Assembly (NCBI GenBank): GCA_027924585.1
Contig: BSBM01003512.1
Location: 62,001-126,000 of the forward strand
Length of the DNA stretch: 64,000 bases
Reading direction: 5' to 3'
Source of the DNA: Larix kaempferi
Taxonomy: Eukaryota > Streptophyta > Pinopsida > Pinales > Pinaceae
Below the pieces are notes generated by a model, which was not told the DNA's origin, did no database searches, and worked only from the letters and a program-made list of their open reading frames with translations. Below are positions 34,180-45,515 of this stretch, one piece after another; positions within the stretch are counted from its first letter, which is position 1, and each line of letters opens with the position of its first letter. Both the position numbers and the translations under genes were made by a program.

Positions 34180-34993
34180 TATGTTGCTGTGGCTATGTGT
34201 TTGTTCTCTGTAATACTCGAAAAAATCCTTTGGAACCATTGCTCTGAATCCTGATACCACATGTTGGGAATTAAAGTAGCAAAACCATAAAAGCATACAC
34301 GAGATATTGATGACTTTGTTTCCATTTCAGAAGATGAATATTATAATGAAAATGATGAACTGAAACTCCCCTAATTCCCAAGAAACAGGTTAAGAAAACT
34401 GCAAAACAAGGGCAAATGGTATGCTTCCTATAAACTGAATATTGTTTTTTCGGTTTCTTATGGAAATACTACCTTTTCCTTCAATGATGTTATCAATTGA
34501 AACTTTTTGTCACTGTTTCTCCTTTTTAATATGTACAGTGTACTCGAGTATTATATTGGTAAATTTTTCAATTGTTGAGAATTCCACACTATTAAGACCT
34601 ATGCCATAGGATATGCATTTTAAGTAACCTACTTCCTCATACATGGTGATATTTACTTTTTCATTTTCATAGACCACAGCTGGTTGCCAGTTTAGGTATT
34701 GAGCTCACTCATGCAGCTGGAAACAAACTTATCATCAATTTCTTATGCGGCACATACTTTATTTGGCTTGCTCCTAAGTATTGTGTATCATAGCTCCTAA
34801 GCTATCATGTGTAGAGTTTCCAAAATTTACTCTGTCAAGGCAAAACATTATTGTTAGTTGGCCTCTGACAACATTTCAGGCTACTTGTTTATGCTTAAGA
34901 GTGCTAGGTGTTAACATGGCTTGAACAAGACACAACATACATTGAAAGTAAAGGAAAAATGTACCATGATATATTGATGAGTCATTGAGTGGC
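34180..34993. other. Unassigned AT-rich DNA
   Basis: No supported gene or repeat between the candidate exon and the pararetrovirus-like frame. The viral RT homology stops abruptly at ~34997, so a breakpoint lies at the right edge of this stretch. Confidence 0.4.
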
Positions 34994-36484
34994 CTACAGG
35001 CCTTTTGCAAGAAGATCTTTGATTTCTGCTTGACACAACTTCAACTGTTCTGCATTCATAGGAACAGCTTTTGATCTTCTGAGCTTTCCATGGAAGTCTT
35101 TCTTCAGTGGTAAAGAGACTTCATGCTTCTTAACATGCCAGAAATGGTTAGGGTCATCAGAACAACATTCTTTAAATTTTTCAGTCATCAATTCAATGTC
35201 TGATGCAAATTTTCCTTGTTGTAATTGTTCTTCAATTCTGACAACTTCTCTATGCTTTTCAAGTTTCATCAGAGAAACTTCCATTCGATCAATCCTTTTT
35301 CTGATATTAGGAACATTGTTATTAACAAAAGGAAAGAAAGCTTCTTTGTTTCCTGTCTGGACAAAATATCCAAACTGCTTAGTCTTTGGATGGACTTTGG
35401 CTCCATGTGTGTCAAAATTCTTGAAAAATGGAGTTCCTAAATATAGAGCACAATCCATACCTGTCACTAATGGGCAAGTAAGCTTCATACCCATTGAATC
35501 TGTCAACAGAATATCTATGACTACTTCATGAGTAGTCTTCACATCACCACCTGCTGTAGTGATTCTGGGGCAACTAGTTGGCCTTCTGTATTTTGCAGGA
35601 ATGATTGCAGAATTTACAATGTTGAGCCGACTTCCTGTATCCATGAGAACTTTCCAAATTCCAGTAGAAGATCCAACACGCACTTTCATCAATACTATAT
35701 ACATCACATCTTTTTCAATGTGATTACATCCTAATCCATCTCTTTCTATTTCTGGCTCATCATCTTCAAAATAAATTTGTTCAGTCTGAGGATTGAATGT
35801 AGCAGACTTAGGTTTCTTACCTTTACTGCTTTGATTTATTTCTGCAGAGATGGGATTGCTATCATCTTCAATTTCAGTTTCTTCAGTAGCAATCGTTCTG
35901 AAGCTAGCAAGTCTAGCTGATAAACTCTGATGGTTATCCAAACATCTTTGCTTATTATCTCTGACTTCTTTTCGAAGTTCTTTCACTGCTTTATGTATTG
36001 CTGGAATGGTTTGAGGAAGGTCTTCTCCATAATCTCGAACTCTGAACTGTCTTGTAAGACCTTCTACAGAAAATAAAGCAGCTGGAGGAATATAACCTCG
36101 TTCTTCTATTTCTTTTTCTTTTGCAGGCTTTGAAGAACTTGGCTTCTCATTCATTTTTTCATTGAACAATTTTTTATACAGATCTTTGATTTGCGGATCT
36201 GTTGCACTCGTCATTTGATTGAACAAATATCTCAATTCTTCATCACTGTTATCTGCTTTCATCATATTTATAGAATTACATCTACAGAGATCAGGATCAC
36301 TGCAGTTGCATGCTGTACCACATTCAAAACAATTACAGTTTTCTGTATCTGATTCATCAGTAGAAGAACTTGAATCGTCTACATGATTGACATGATCTTT
36401 AGAACTGTAAGATGAAGCAGACTCTTCATAATCAGATGGCAAATCAAATGTGTATGCTCTGTGTCCATATTCCTTCCTGCCTCC
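34994..36484 (-). pseudogene. Endogenous pararetrovirus (petuvirus/florendovirus-like Caulimoviridae) polyprotein fragment
   Basis: A minus-strand frame of ~495 codons is open from a TAG at 36485-36487; it has no ATG start (the first Met of a simple call is a TTG at 36440-36442), so it is an internal slice of a polyprotein. N to C: an acidic Ser/Asp stretch; a Cys-rich patch (CNCFECGTACNCSDPDLCRC); a Lys/Glu-rich linker; an aspartic protease with LMDTGSRLNIVNS (catalytic Asp present) and YLGTPFF; and only the first residues of reverse transcriptase (VPMNAEQLKLCQAEIKDLLA) before a stop. The Cys patch, protease style and RT start are what I know from petuvirus-like endogenous copies in plant genomes. 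RT, RNase H and movement protein are missing. Just upstream a basic frame (36379-36612) continues the coat-like region in another frame, so a frameshift lies near 36490. A dead relic. Confidence 0.72.
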
Positions 36485-36487
36485 CTA

Positions 36488-36730
36488 TATCTCCACTCTT
36501 TCTTTCGTCTCCTACATCCTGAATGGTAACTCAATCTATATAGGCCTCTTATATATGAGGGGTTGGATCCGCAGCAGTTCTGCATTCTCTGCTCCTGAAG
36601 TTGATCATTCACAACTTGTCAGTTTGTACACTTTTGAGTTCATCTAGATTCCGAGACATTGGTTCTTCCAATTCAAAGGCAGCTGCTACTTGTTGATATC
36701 CCATCCTATATCCTTCCCATGTTGTTTATT
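36488..36730 (-). pseudogene. Possible coat-region remnant of the same pararetrovirus copy, frameshifted
   Basis: The basic stretch RRRKKEWRYREAGRN is in the frame of the 36379-36612 open frame, not that of the protease. Further upstream another short frame (about 36609-36727) reads GYRMGYQQVAAAFELEEPM and stops at TGA. Basic patches after the coat protein are usual in this virus family, but these pieces are too short for a firm call. Confidence 0.35.
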
Positions 36731-37616
36731 ATTTCCAAGTGTACTTTCAAATCACAGTTCTTGGGCTTGTGCAACTTTCCTTTTCCTCCACCTTTTGTTA
36801 TACTCCAAATCTACCTTGGATTTATGATGTAATTCTAAATCCACAGGAGTTTTTTTCTTATATGCTTTTATTAACTATTATAATTTATAAATAATTCCAA
36901 TCTGTGGTGCTGGAAAAGCTACCCTTGACGACTAGTGCTCCATGGCATTTGGATTGCAATATATCCAACTTATTGTAGGGAATTTGAGCTTTTTACTTGT
37001 TCTTCACATACATAAATTTATATCTTCAAACACCTCTTACAGTGCTTTTATTTCTTCAATTTTCGTTTTAAGAACCCAATTTATTTGAGATTTAAAAAAA
37101 TTGGAGCTCATTAGTTCGATCAAAAGTTTTGTTTTCTCTATCTTATTGCCCTAGACACCCCTAACTCAATGGCCACCTCTACGCCTATGATAAGAACTTT
37201 AGCCTCTGCATGGTTGTTTAAGCATTTTCTCGATTACATAGTTATTAATGCATCCTTTTGGAGCTCCACTCTAGACAAATTCTCACTTGGTTCTTAAGAT
37301 CAGTATTGAAGTAGGTATTGTTTTGACCAAAGCCCTAATAATATTTTCATTAGATATACTGCTGAGACCAAAATAAGGAAGCAATGATTGCCAAATATTA
37401 TTCAACCCAATTTGAAATTTCTTATATGAGATAACATTTAGCAGGCATAAATTTCTGTACAGTTGTATCCTTCATGAGCATTGAAGGCCAATTCAATAGC
37501 ATTGTACTCCATTTTAGTATTGAACAATAGTTCAATAGGGCGAGAGTTTTGATGAAAGCCCTAATAATCTTTTGGCTTGCATAAAATACATTTTTACAAG
37601 ATGCAAACATCGGACA
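36731..37616. other. AT-rich spacer between the pararetrovirus relic and the ENT-domain exon
   Basis: No gene is supported. Read on the minus strand it lies downstream of the ENT-domain stop, so part of it may be 3' UTR of that gene. A 62-codon minus frame (37422-37610) is unrecognised. Confidence 0.4.
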
Positions 37617-38405
37617 TTAGGAATGAGAAATCATCCTTTTCAACTTGTCAGTGTTCTCATCGTTAGTAATATGCAATTCAAGATGGAGGTTGGTCAACAA
37701 ATCGTCACTTTCCCAGGTTGAGTGACCCTGAAATTGAGCATAAAAGGCCTCTAACACAGAATGATATGCCAGTAATTCTCTATCATGTCTTTCTAGCCTT
37801 TTCTTTTCCATCACGTTCAAAGGATTATTCCTCAGAGTCTTGTTGTCAAGCTCACTTCTAGAAGATCCAAGTGTTCCTCTCCTGGTACAGATTTCAACAG
37901 GAGTCTCAATATATTTTAAGTTTCCTATTTGAATCTGATCCATGGCTTCTGTTGGCCCTGTATGTTTAAATCTTTTGACATCATTACCTGGTGCATCTTG
38001 AATGACTCCATACATTCGATTCTTTCTACCATCATGAACATACACTCTTTTGACTCCTTTGGAATGAGGAGCAAGTGAATGCCTTCTTTGATTTGGCTGC
38101 ACATTATTACTCTCATTCTTAGATAGGGCTACACCATTCTTTAATATTGGATTTCCATGATTAAAAGACTTTTGCCTTCTTGAATCTCTACTTCTAATTG
38201 CTTGGATAGAGCATTCTTCAACGTCTAATGTTGCCCTGTTTTCTATCTGATCAGAATGCCTTCTCTGCTTCTTTACTTCTTTTTCTTCAAACTTCCTCTG
38301 AGATTGTGCATTAGCTTGCATTCCCGAAGGACATGATGCTATAGAATTCATCCCGCTATTTGCAGCCATGAGATATTTTCCTTCATATATGCTCTTGCTT
38401 GTTTG
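37617..38405 (-). CDS. Terminal exon of an ENT-domain (EMSY N-terminus type) plant protein
   Basis: A 789-nt minus-strand exon is fully open. A good 3' splice site (TTTTTTGTTTCCTTTAG) lies just before 38405, and the frame is open from there (QTSKSIYEGKYLMAANSG), so the Met at 38367-38369 is probably internal. The first ~180 residues are basic and Ser-rich with KRVYVHDGRKNRMYG, without known domain. The C-terminal ~60 residues (ERHDRELLAYHSVLEAFYAQ, TWESDDLLTNLHLELHITND) match the ENT domain helix pattern. In plants ENT domains occur in EMSY-like nuclear proteins and at the C-terminus of Agenet/Tudor-type proteins, which bind histone or RNA; the AYHSVLEA...LLTNL spelling suggests the Agenet-ENT group. 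No Agenet exon was found upstream in this window, so either a long intron precedes it or this is a captured exon. The intact frame argues for a recent or working copy. Confidence 0.75.
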   Translation of the reverse strand, partial: QTSKSIYEGKYLMAANSGMNSIASCPSGMQANAQSQRKFEEKEVKKQRRHSDQIENRATLDVEECSIQAIRSRDSRRQKSFNHGNPILKNGVALSKNESNNVQPNQRRHSLAPHSKGVKRVYVHDGRKNRMYGVIQDAPGNDVKRFKHTGPTEAMDQIQIGNLKYIETPVEICTRRGTLGSSRSELDNKTLRNNPLNVMEKKRLERHDRELLAYHSVLEAFYAQFQGHSTWESDDLLTNLHLELHITNDENTDKLKRMISHS

Positions 38406-40544
38406 CTAAAGGAAACAAAAAAGAATACATCAGCAATTCCATTAGTGAAGGACTCAGGGTATCTCCAAGTTCACTAAATAATTTAAATAACTTACTAATA
38501 CAAGTTATCAATTAATTTGGAGTTTGCAATTTGAATTCACTTTTCCCTGGTTAATTATTTATGGGAAAGTTGTGGATTATGCCCATAAACTCTATAGATT
38601 TCATAATGTTTATTGCTTAGGAAATGTGAAAGACATCCTAGAGTCTTCCCTTGGTAGGAAAGGCCCCTTCAATGCTTGCAATGCCCTTAGATGGAAAGTC
38701 CCTTTCAAGGTTTACAATGCCCTTTGAATGCACAAATCCTTAAACCGAAGGCTTGCACAAGATGGTTAATAAATTCATAGCTGTCTATTGTAGGCTTAGG
38801 ACATAGTGAACTTCATCATCATTTGAATTTTCATATGATTTTGCATGGAGTGAATGGTTTCTTAATCTATGATGCTTTGGTTCAATTTTTTCTCAATGGT
38901 TTTAGTAATTGTTGCAAATTTATTTGCAAAAAAAAGTCTGATATTCTCAATGGCTTTGTCCTCAATTCATAAAAAATTATAGTCTTGTGCACTCTTGTGG
39001 ATGATAAATGTAAGGATGTTTTTGTCAGTACCAGGTCTGCATACCTTTTACTTGTTATTTTTATTTACACTTATACATATGATAAGGCCATGTACAAGGA
39101 AAACGTCTCAGATGCATTTTGGCCTGAATGCAATAACGTTTGGTGCTAGTCCTGCCTAGAATTCCATTTTATAATTCAATTTAGCTCTAAGGCTGATATT
39201 CACAGGGATTTGATCTATGGAATCCCTCTAAAGAGATGTAATTTTTGAATTTGCATAAGATATCTCAAATTAATAAAATTTCCAGTCTTGTGCACTCTTG
39301 TGGATGATAAATTTAGGATTCTTTTTGCCAGTACCAGGCCTGCATACCTTTTATTTACTCTTTTTATTTACCTTTATACATAGTTTAAGGCCAATGTACA
39401 GGGTACAGTCTCAGATGCATTTTTTCTTGAATGCAATAACATTTCGTGCTAGTCCTGCCAGAATTCCGTTTTATTTAGACAATCTAGATAACATTTTGTG
39501 AAATTTGAACTATAAATCGAGGTGTCATTCAAATGGATAATTCTGTTGAGCTTCCCTCTTTGCTATGAGATTTAATTACCTATAGTACAATTATGATTTC
39601 TGTAAGATATATCCATATTGTGAAACTAATTTCATATTTGGGGCTGTGCAAAGTTCCTGTCTCATTATTTTGGGTATGTTGCAGGAGAATACAAACTACA
39701 CTATTACAAAAACCAAAAACTATGCAACTATGCACAAGACATCAACATGGAAAGAGGATCCACAACAAGGAGGCACTCAACATGATGTTGCAAGAAGACA
39801 ATTAAATGATCTCACAATTTTCCAAATATGAAAGAAGATGACGAAGCTGAAACAAATTGTTTGATATATTATGTGACTCTGTAACTTCCTTGACAGTTGA
39901 ACTAGTTATAAAAGGTCCTCATAGCCTTTGTTATGAAATAATGAGTCTTATAGGATCTTCTAGGGCTTGAGACAAAGCTTTGTAATTGCAAGTTCTCATA
40001 CCATCCATATATGGACTTTCTTTGCAGTAATAAAATATCATTATTCAACCTATTCATTCTCTGTTACCTTTCTACATTGTTGCGATTACAAAGGTACTAA
40101 CCCATTTAGTGTACACTTACGACAATATCCAATAGGCTCACATGAACTAATTCATATTAGTATTTTTGGTTGCTCCTAAACTCAACATGTGGTCTAGATT
40201 GAAATACATCATTTCAAGGCTACGTCAGCCAACTTAGTACAAAACAATGACCACAATTAGCCTTGGAAAAGGTTGATTTATAAAATTCTCAATGATATTT
40301 CTCATCTGGAACCATAGATCTAACTTGAGATAGGATATATTTGGAGGTTGGAGGGTGTAGTATAAATAATCCTTTACTAGGGTGCATTCCTACACAACCT
40401 TCAAGGAAGTTTTTACTCAAAGATATGACCTCCCTCCTCCATTACTGTGGCAACTTGTCTTTTAATTCCAAATTCCTCTGATTATATAAATTTTGATATG
40501 TTGAGTTATAATGGACATTGGTAGACGACATTCCGATTCTTGTA
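38406..40544. other. Non-coding DNA upstream of the ENT exon with a local tandem duplication
   Basis: No exon is recognised on either strand. It would be intron or upstream DNA of the minus-strand ENT gene. It contains the ~305-bp duplication listed separately. Open frames at 39593-39831 and 39967-40179 have no recognisable content. Confidence 0.4.
38973..39480. repeat. Tandem duplication, ~305-bp offset
   Basis: TCTTGTGCACTCTTGTGGAT at ~38982 recurs at ~39288, and the copies stay alignable through GTACCAGG(T/C)CTGCATACC, CTCAGATGCATTTT and TGCTAGTCCTGCC(T)AGAATTCC. The second copy is shorter at its end. Divergence of several percent suggests it is not very recent. Confidence 0.75.
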
Positions 40545-41938
40545 TCTCGTCTATCTCTATGCAAAATACTACTTTGATGTTTGCCAATATGGTCAGAAAG
40601 CTTTAATGATCCTCCTCCACAAATGTGTCTATATCGATCGCTAAGTCCATGAAGCATTGTCCTCATCCCAAGCTTCCTCCAGTTAAGTGTCCAACATCCA
40701 AGGTATATATATCATGGACCTAATCTCCAAGGGATAAGTATGCTCATCCAAGTGCCCAAAACTCCTCCTCCTAGCTAGTTACCTCCCATGACTGAGAATT
40801 GGAATCCCCCTTTATGTGCCTTTAGGGACATATGCATGGCTTGGTTTGGGTGGATGCTTGACCTTGGTTAGAGAGGTAACATGGCACTCTTGGCTTGGAG
40901 GTTGTTACCCTGATCGGCATGATGGCACCCCCATTGTGTGCACCCAATGGGTCGGTCATTATGTCGATCAGGGTAACAACCTTCTTGCTAAGAGTGCCAC
41001 GCTACCTCTCCAACCAAGGTCAAGAATCCACCCAAACCGACCCATCCATATGTCCATGAAGCATCTCTAAGGAGTTAGGACACACACTGCTTTCCTAGTA
41101 AGGTGAAAACATTTTTTCAGTAACCTAAAAAGCTAAGAAAAAAACATTAGGTTCACCAACAACGCCAAGATATAGTGACGAGAAATACTATAAGTGTAGT
41201 GGTTTACACCTACTACAACAATAATGCAAGTTGTTGGTAGTCGTATAACGATTGCAATGGAAAAGGAGAGCGGAGCTACAAACAAAGGAAAGCTACCTTG
41301 TTTAAATCCTGTGGTGAAGTCGCATCCTTGAAGGACAAGTTTTTTCGTTGCCAAGACAATTGGGAGATATGTCTTGAACCTAAATGGTCATACATTTCTT
41401 CAGCTCGGAGCATTCCTAAGCTCCCAGACTTTCTCCGCCTCAAAACCCACTTGTTCATCATCCTCTACATTATCTGCAGTCGTAGAATGAAGTCTTTACC
41501 TCAGTCGCCAACATTGGAGCAATTACAAACTACTCTGGGCAGCAGCATGGAGGAAACTTAAAGGGGCAGTTATACACTATTGTAGGCAATAACGTGAGGA
41601 TGTAGTAGTGAGGAGTTACATATCGAGCATGAGGGAAGTCTTCTTAATGCTAGTTACATCCTATTATTGGAAACATTGAAAAGGACCTCACCTGTCGCTA
41701 TGACATTCTATGAAGGGCACACTCCCTTTCCTATATTTCTCATCCTATTCATGGAAGCATGAGCTGTGCTCTCCTTTCCCGTCTCACTGATCATGATCCT
41801 CCTTGGGCTAAGAGCCCCTCCTCCAATATGCTCCACTATCCGATAAGTTGGCAGTCCAATGCCCCCTCTTCCGCTCTACAAGTCTCCTCCCACAAGGATA
41901 TCCTCTATAGCTCTATGCAACATGTCCTCTCTGTGCAG
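40545..41938. repeat. Tandem ~1.4-kb repeat, copy 1
   Basis: It runs from the TCTATGCAAAATACTACTTT area to the end of the first 167-bp sub-repeat. The same order is found at 44105-45515 (offset ~3576 at the hairpin). It carries a 230-bp foldback, then AAGCTAAGAAAAAAACATTA, a stretch of mutated open frames (GRYVLNLN...) and the CCTCCTTGGGCTAAGAGCCC segment. No recognised protein. Confidence 0.8.
40826..41055. repeat. 230-bp foldback: imperfect inverted repeat with ~110-bp arms
   Basis: The left arm from GGACATATGCATGGCTTGG is matched in reverse by the right arm ending CATCCATATGTCC. Words such as TTTGGGTGGAT, TTGACCTTGGTT, GAGAGGTA, GGCACTCTT, AGGTTGTTACCCTGATCG and CCATTG recur in inverted order. 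The arms meet around CACCCCCATTGTGTGCACCC. A transcript from either strand would fold into a long hairpin. It could be a foldback MITE or a young hairpin-RNA locus; no coding content. Confidence 0.8.
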
Positions 41939-42107
41939 TCCTTTCCCGTCTCACTGATCATGATCCTCCTTGGGCTAAGAGCCCCTCCTCCAATATGCTC
42001 CACTCTCCGATAAGTTGGCAGTCCAATGCCCCCTCTTCCGCTCTACAAGTCTCCTCCCACAAGGATATCCTCTATAGCTCTACGCAACATGTCCTCTCTG
42101 AGAGGAA
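41774..42107. repeat. 167-bp tandem duplication
   Basis: CTTTCCCGTCTCACTGATCA starts at 41774 and again at 41941. Both copies run through CCTCCTTGGGCTAAGAGCCC, CCGATAAGTTGGCAGTCCAA and CCCACAAGGATATCCTCTAT and are almost identical, so this duplication is recent. Single copies are at 43974-44100 and 45352-45515. Confidence 0.85.
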
Positions 42108-42115
42108 TGAGGATT

Positions 42116-42312
42116 CGATACTATACATTAAATGCCATCGATCGCGTAGGCTCATGGTACTGCTGGGCTGTGGCATTCTAACACCACAATATACATCTCG
42201 GTAGGATATGCCAGTTGTGTCAATTGGTGGAGATTGAGACATAGGAGCACTTCATCTACAAGTGTATGATATATTGTAAGAACATACGGAGATATCATTG
42301 TTTATTCCATGA
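42116..42312 (+). pseudogene. LINE-type reverse transcriptase C-terminal zinc-knuckle remnant
   Basis: One frame reads RYYTLNAIDRVGSWYCWAVA, stop, then GRICQLCQLVEIET, stop, EHFIYKCMIYCKNIRRYHC. The pattern CxxC...E-T-x-EH-x4-C is that of the zinc-binding segment after the RT domain of non-LTR retrotransposons. Two in-frame stops make it a relic. The rest of a LINE was not found. Confidence 0.4.
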
Positions 42313-43479
42313 TTAAGGTTGTCCCTTTCACAAAGATTTTTGGCAGTCTATATCAGGAGGTGATTCCTCGCAACACCAAACTTATGAGACTTATTCAAGC
42401 CCATCTCTACTAGGTTGATCACATGTTTGGAGGCATCACGTGTTATACAAATACACAACCCATCAATACAGAGGACACTAGGCTGATAATAAACAGAAAA
42501 TCCTCCAATTCTATCAAGAAATGCAAGTCTATGATAATCAGTTATTCTAGGTATGGTTTTATCATTGAATAGCACTGAAAAGTTATTATCTTTACTTCTA
42601 GTTGCATTTCAGAACATAAAACAACAATCGAACACCCCAGACCTCAAATCTGAGTTAATTTGAGGGCAAAAGGAAAAATTTATCAGCCATGTAAAAAAAA
42701 GATAAAGACTCTGAACTATTATAGCAACCAACCTTCTCTCATTTTAATGGAAGATTCAACTTTGGAGGCATGTGCACAAGTCTAGCACTTGTCCCCCTCA
42801 TTGATTGTATGGATCATGTTTCAGTTTTGAATCCTGATGTAAGTTTTCACTGGCCTACGAGAGGATTTGGAGATGATTTACAAGCCTGTAGTATTGAATA
42901 GTAGTCACAACATCCTTTTGAAACCTAAGATACAGAATTCAATGGACCTTTTTGGAGATTACTTTGGGTTCTTGTAAATGTACAGCAACAGGTTAATGAG
43001 AATTATAGGCAATTTAAAAGTTCATCAGACAAAACTAAAACTTCACACTGAGCACTTCTAATTATGGGCAATGATCAAGCATTTCAGGGTAAGTCTGGGC
43101 AATTCCGAGGAGTGTTTTTCATGAGAAAACAACACTTATATAACGAGCGAGGTTCCTCCAGTCACCCTCTTCCCTAACTCGCTACCTTGGATTCGTTCTC
43201 TACAAGCCACCGAAAATATTTTGGGTGCAATCTAAGCATGAAGAACATCAGTCCTGGGTTTGTTGCAACCATGGCAAAGGCCTGATCATTGATGTATCTC
43301 AGGATATATTCGGCAACAATAACATCCACCTTCAACCCTGTCTCAAAGGACAACAACCCTGGTTCAGAAGACGGTTTTTATCGTTTTATGTGGTAACTGG
43401 AACTTTAGACGTAGGTCGCAGTCACAATATCTACCATCTATCCGCAATACGGAGGGTGCGTAGCTCTGTGGGGTGTTTC
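42313..43479. other. Unique DNA between repeat copies; unrecognised minus-strand frames
   Basis: Minus-strand open frames 42348-42575 (contains YHRLAFLDRIGGFSVYYQPS and ASKHVINLVEMGLNKSHKFG) and 43174-43356 (contains NPGLMFFMLRLHPKYFRWLV) look protein-like but I cannot name them. They might be exons or decayed gene parts. No splice-supported structure was found. Confidence 0.25.
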
Positions 43480-44104
43480 TTATGTTGCCCTCAGATCGAC
43501 CTTGTTTCAAGCCTGTGGTGAAGTTGGATCCTTTAAGGAGGAGTTTCTTCGCTGTCAACACACTTGGAAGATATGTCTTGAACCTAAATTGTCATATCTT
43601 TCTTCAGCTTAGTGCATTCCTTAGCTTCCAGATTTCTCCACCCGAAAACACACTTGTTCATCATCCTCTACATTATCCCCGTCCCTAGAATGAAGTCTTT
43701 AGCTCAGTCGCCGACATTGGAGCAGTTACAAACTACTTTGGGCAGCAGCATGAAGGCACCTTAAAGGGGAAGTTATACACTATTGTAGGCAAACACGTGA
43801 GGATAGAGTAGTGAGCAGTTACATATGGAGCATTAGGGAACACTTCTTGATGGTAGCTACATCCTAGTCTTGGCAACATTAAAGAGGGCTTCACTTGTGG
43901 CTATGACATTCTATGAAGGGTACACTCCCTTTTCCTATATTTCTCATTCTATTCTTGGAAGCATGAGGTGTGCTCTCCTTTCCCGTCCCACCAATCATGA
44001 TCCTTCTTGGGCTCAAAGCCCCTCCTCCAAGATGCTGCACTCTCCGATAATTTGATAGTCCAATGCTCCCTCTTCCGCTCTATAAGTATGCTCCCACAAG
44101 GATC
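43480..44104. repeat. Partial copy of the 1.4-kb repeat
   Basis: It matches the second half of the unit only (41290-41938 and 44865-45515), from the CTTGTTTCAAGCCTGTGGTG area onward. It is more diverged from the other two than they are from each other. Confidence 0.75.
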
Positions 44105-45515
44105 TTGTCTATCTCTATGCAAAATGTCCTCTCTATGCAATATACTACTTTGATGTTTGCCAATATGGTCAGAAAGCTTGAATGATCCTCCTCCACAAAT
44201 GTGTCTATGTCCATCGTTAAGTCCATGAAGCATTGTCCTCATCCCAAGCTTCCTCAAGTTAAGTGTCCAACATCCAAGGTATATATCACATGGACCTAAT
44301 CTCCAAGTGCTAAGTATGCTCATCCAAGTGCCCAAAACTCCTCCTCCTAGCTAGTTACCTCCCATGACTGAGAATTGGAATCCCCCTTTGTGTGCCTTTA
44401 CGGACATATGCATGGCTTGGTTTGGGGGGATGCTTGCCCTTCGTTAGAGAGGTAACATGACACTCTTGGCTTGGAGGTTGTTCCCCTGATCGGCATGATG
44501 GCACCCCCATTGTGTGCACCCGATGGGTCGGTCATTATGTCGATCATGGTAACAACCTTCTTGCTAAGAGTGCCACACTTCCTCTCCAACCAAGGTCAAG
44601 AATCCACCCAAACCGACCCATCCATATGTCCATGAAGCATCTCCAAGGAGTTAGGACACACACTGCTTTCCTAGCAAGGTGAAAACATTTTTTCAGTAAC
44701 CTAAAAAGCTAAGAAAAAAACATTAGGATCACCAACAAAGCCAAGATATAGTGACGAGAAGTACTATAAGTGTAGTGTTTTACACCTACTACAACAATAA
44801 TGCAAGTTGTTGGTAGTGGTATAGCGATTGCAATGGAAAAGGAGAGCGGAGCTACCAACAAAGGAAAGCTACCTTCTTTCAAGCCTGTGATGAAGTCGCA
44901 TCCTTGGAGGAAGAGGTTTTTCGTTGCCAAGACAATTGGGAGATATGTATTGAACCTAAATGGTCATACATTTCTTCAGCTCGGAGCATTCCTAAGCTCC
45001 CAAACTTTCTCCGCCTCAAAACACACTTGTTCATCATCCTCTACATTATCTGCAGCCGTAGAATGAAGTCTTTACGTCAGTCGCCAACATTGGAGCAATT
45101 ACAAACTAATCTGGGTAGCAGCATGAAGGAAACTTAAAGGGGCAGTTATACACTATTGTAGGCAATAACGTGAGGATGTAGTAGTGAGGAGTTACATATC
45201 AAGCATGAGGGAAGTCTTCTTAATGCTAGTTACATCCTATTATTGGCAACATTGAAAAGGACCTCAAGTGTCGCTGTGACATTATATGAAGGGCACACTC
45301 CCTTTCCTATATTTCTCATCCTATTCTTGGAAGCATGAGCTGTGCTCTCCTTTCCCGTCTCACTGATCATGATCCTCCTTGGGCTAAGAGCCCCTCCTCC
45401 AATATGCTCCACTCTCCGATAAGTTGGCAGTCCAATGCCCCCTCTTCTGCTCTACAAGTCTCCTCCCACAAGGATATCCTCTATAGCTCTATGCAACATG
45501 TCCTCTCTGTGCACA
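44105..45515. repeat. Tandem ~1.4-kb repeat, copy 3
   Basis: It has the same order of parts as copy 1, including the foldback. It is directly followed by the first ~125 bp of another unit (45515-45640: ACTACTTTGATGTTTGCCCA ... AGTTAAGTGTC), which is cut off by the start of the satellite. Confidence 0.8.
44402..44631. repeat. 230-bp foldback, second copy
   Basis: Starts GGACATATGCATGGCTTGG and ends CCATATGTCC, exactly 3576 bp after the first copy and the same length. Several arm changes differ from copy 1 (for example TTGCCCTTCGTT, GGTTGTTCCCCTG), and they weaken pairing. Confidence 0.78.

Noticed and set aside
37617-38405. Reading the 250-codon minus frame as part of the neighbouring pararetrovirus
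   Set aside because: Its C-terminus matches the ENT helix pattern and it has a splice acceptor; no viral motif is present.
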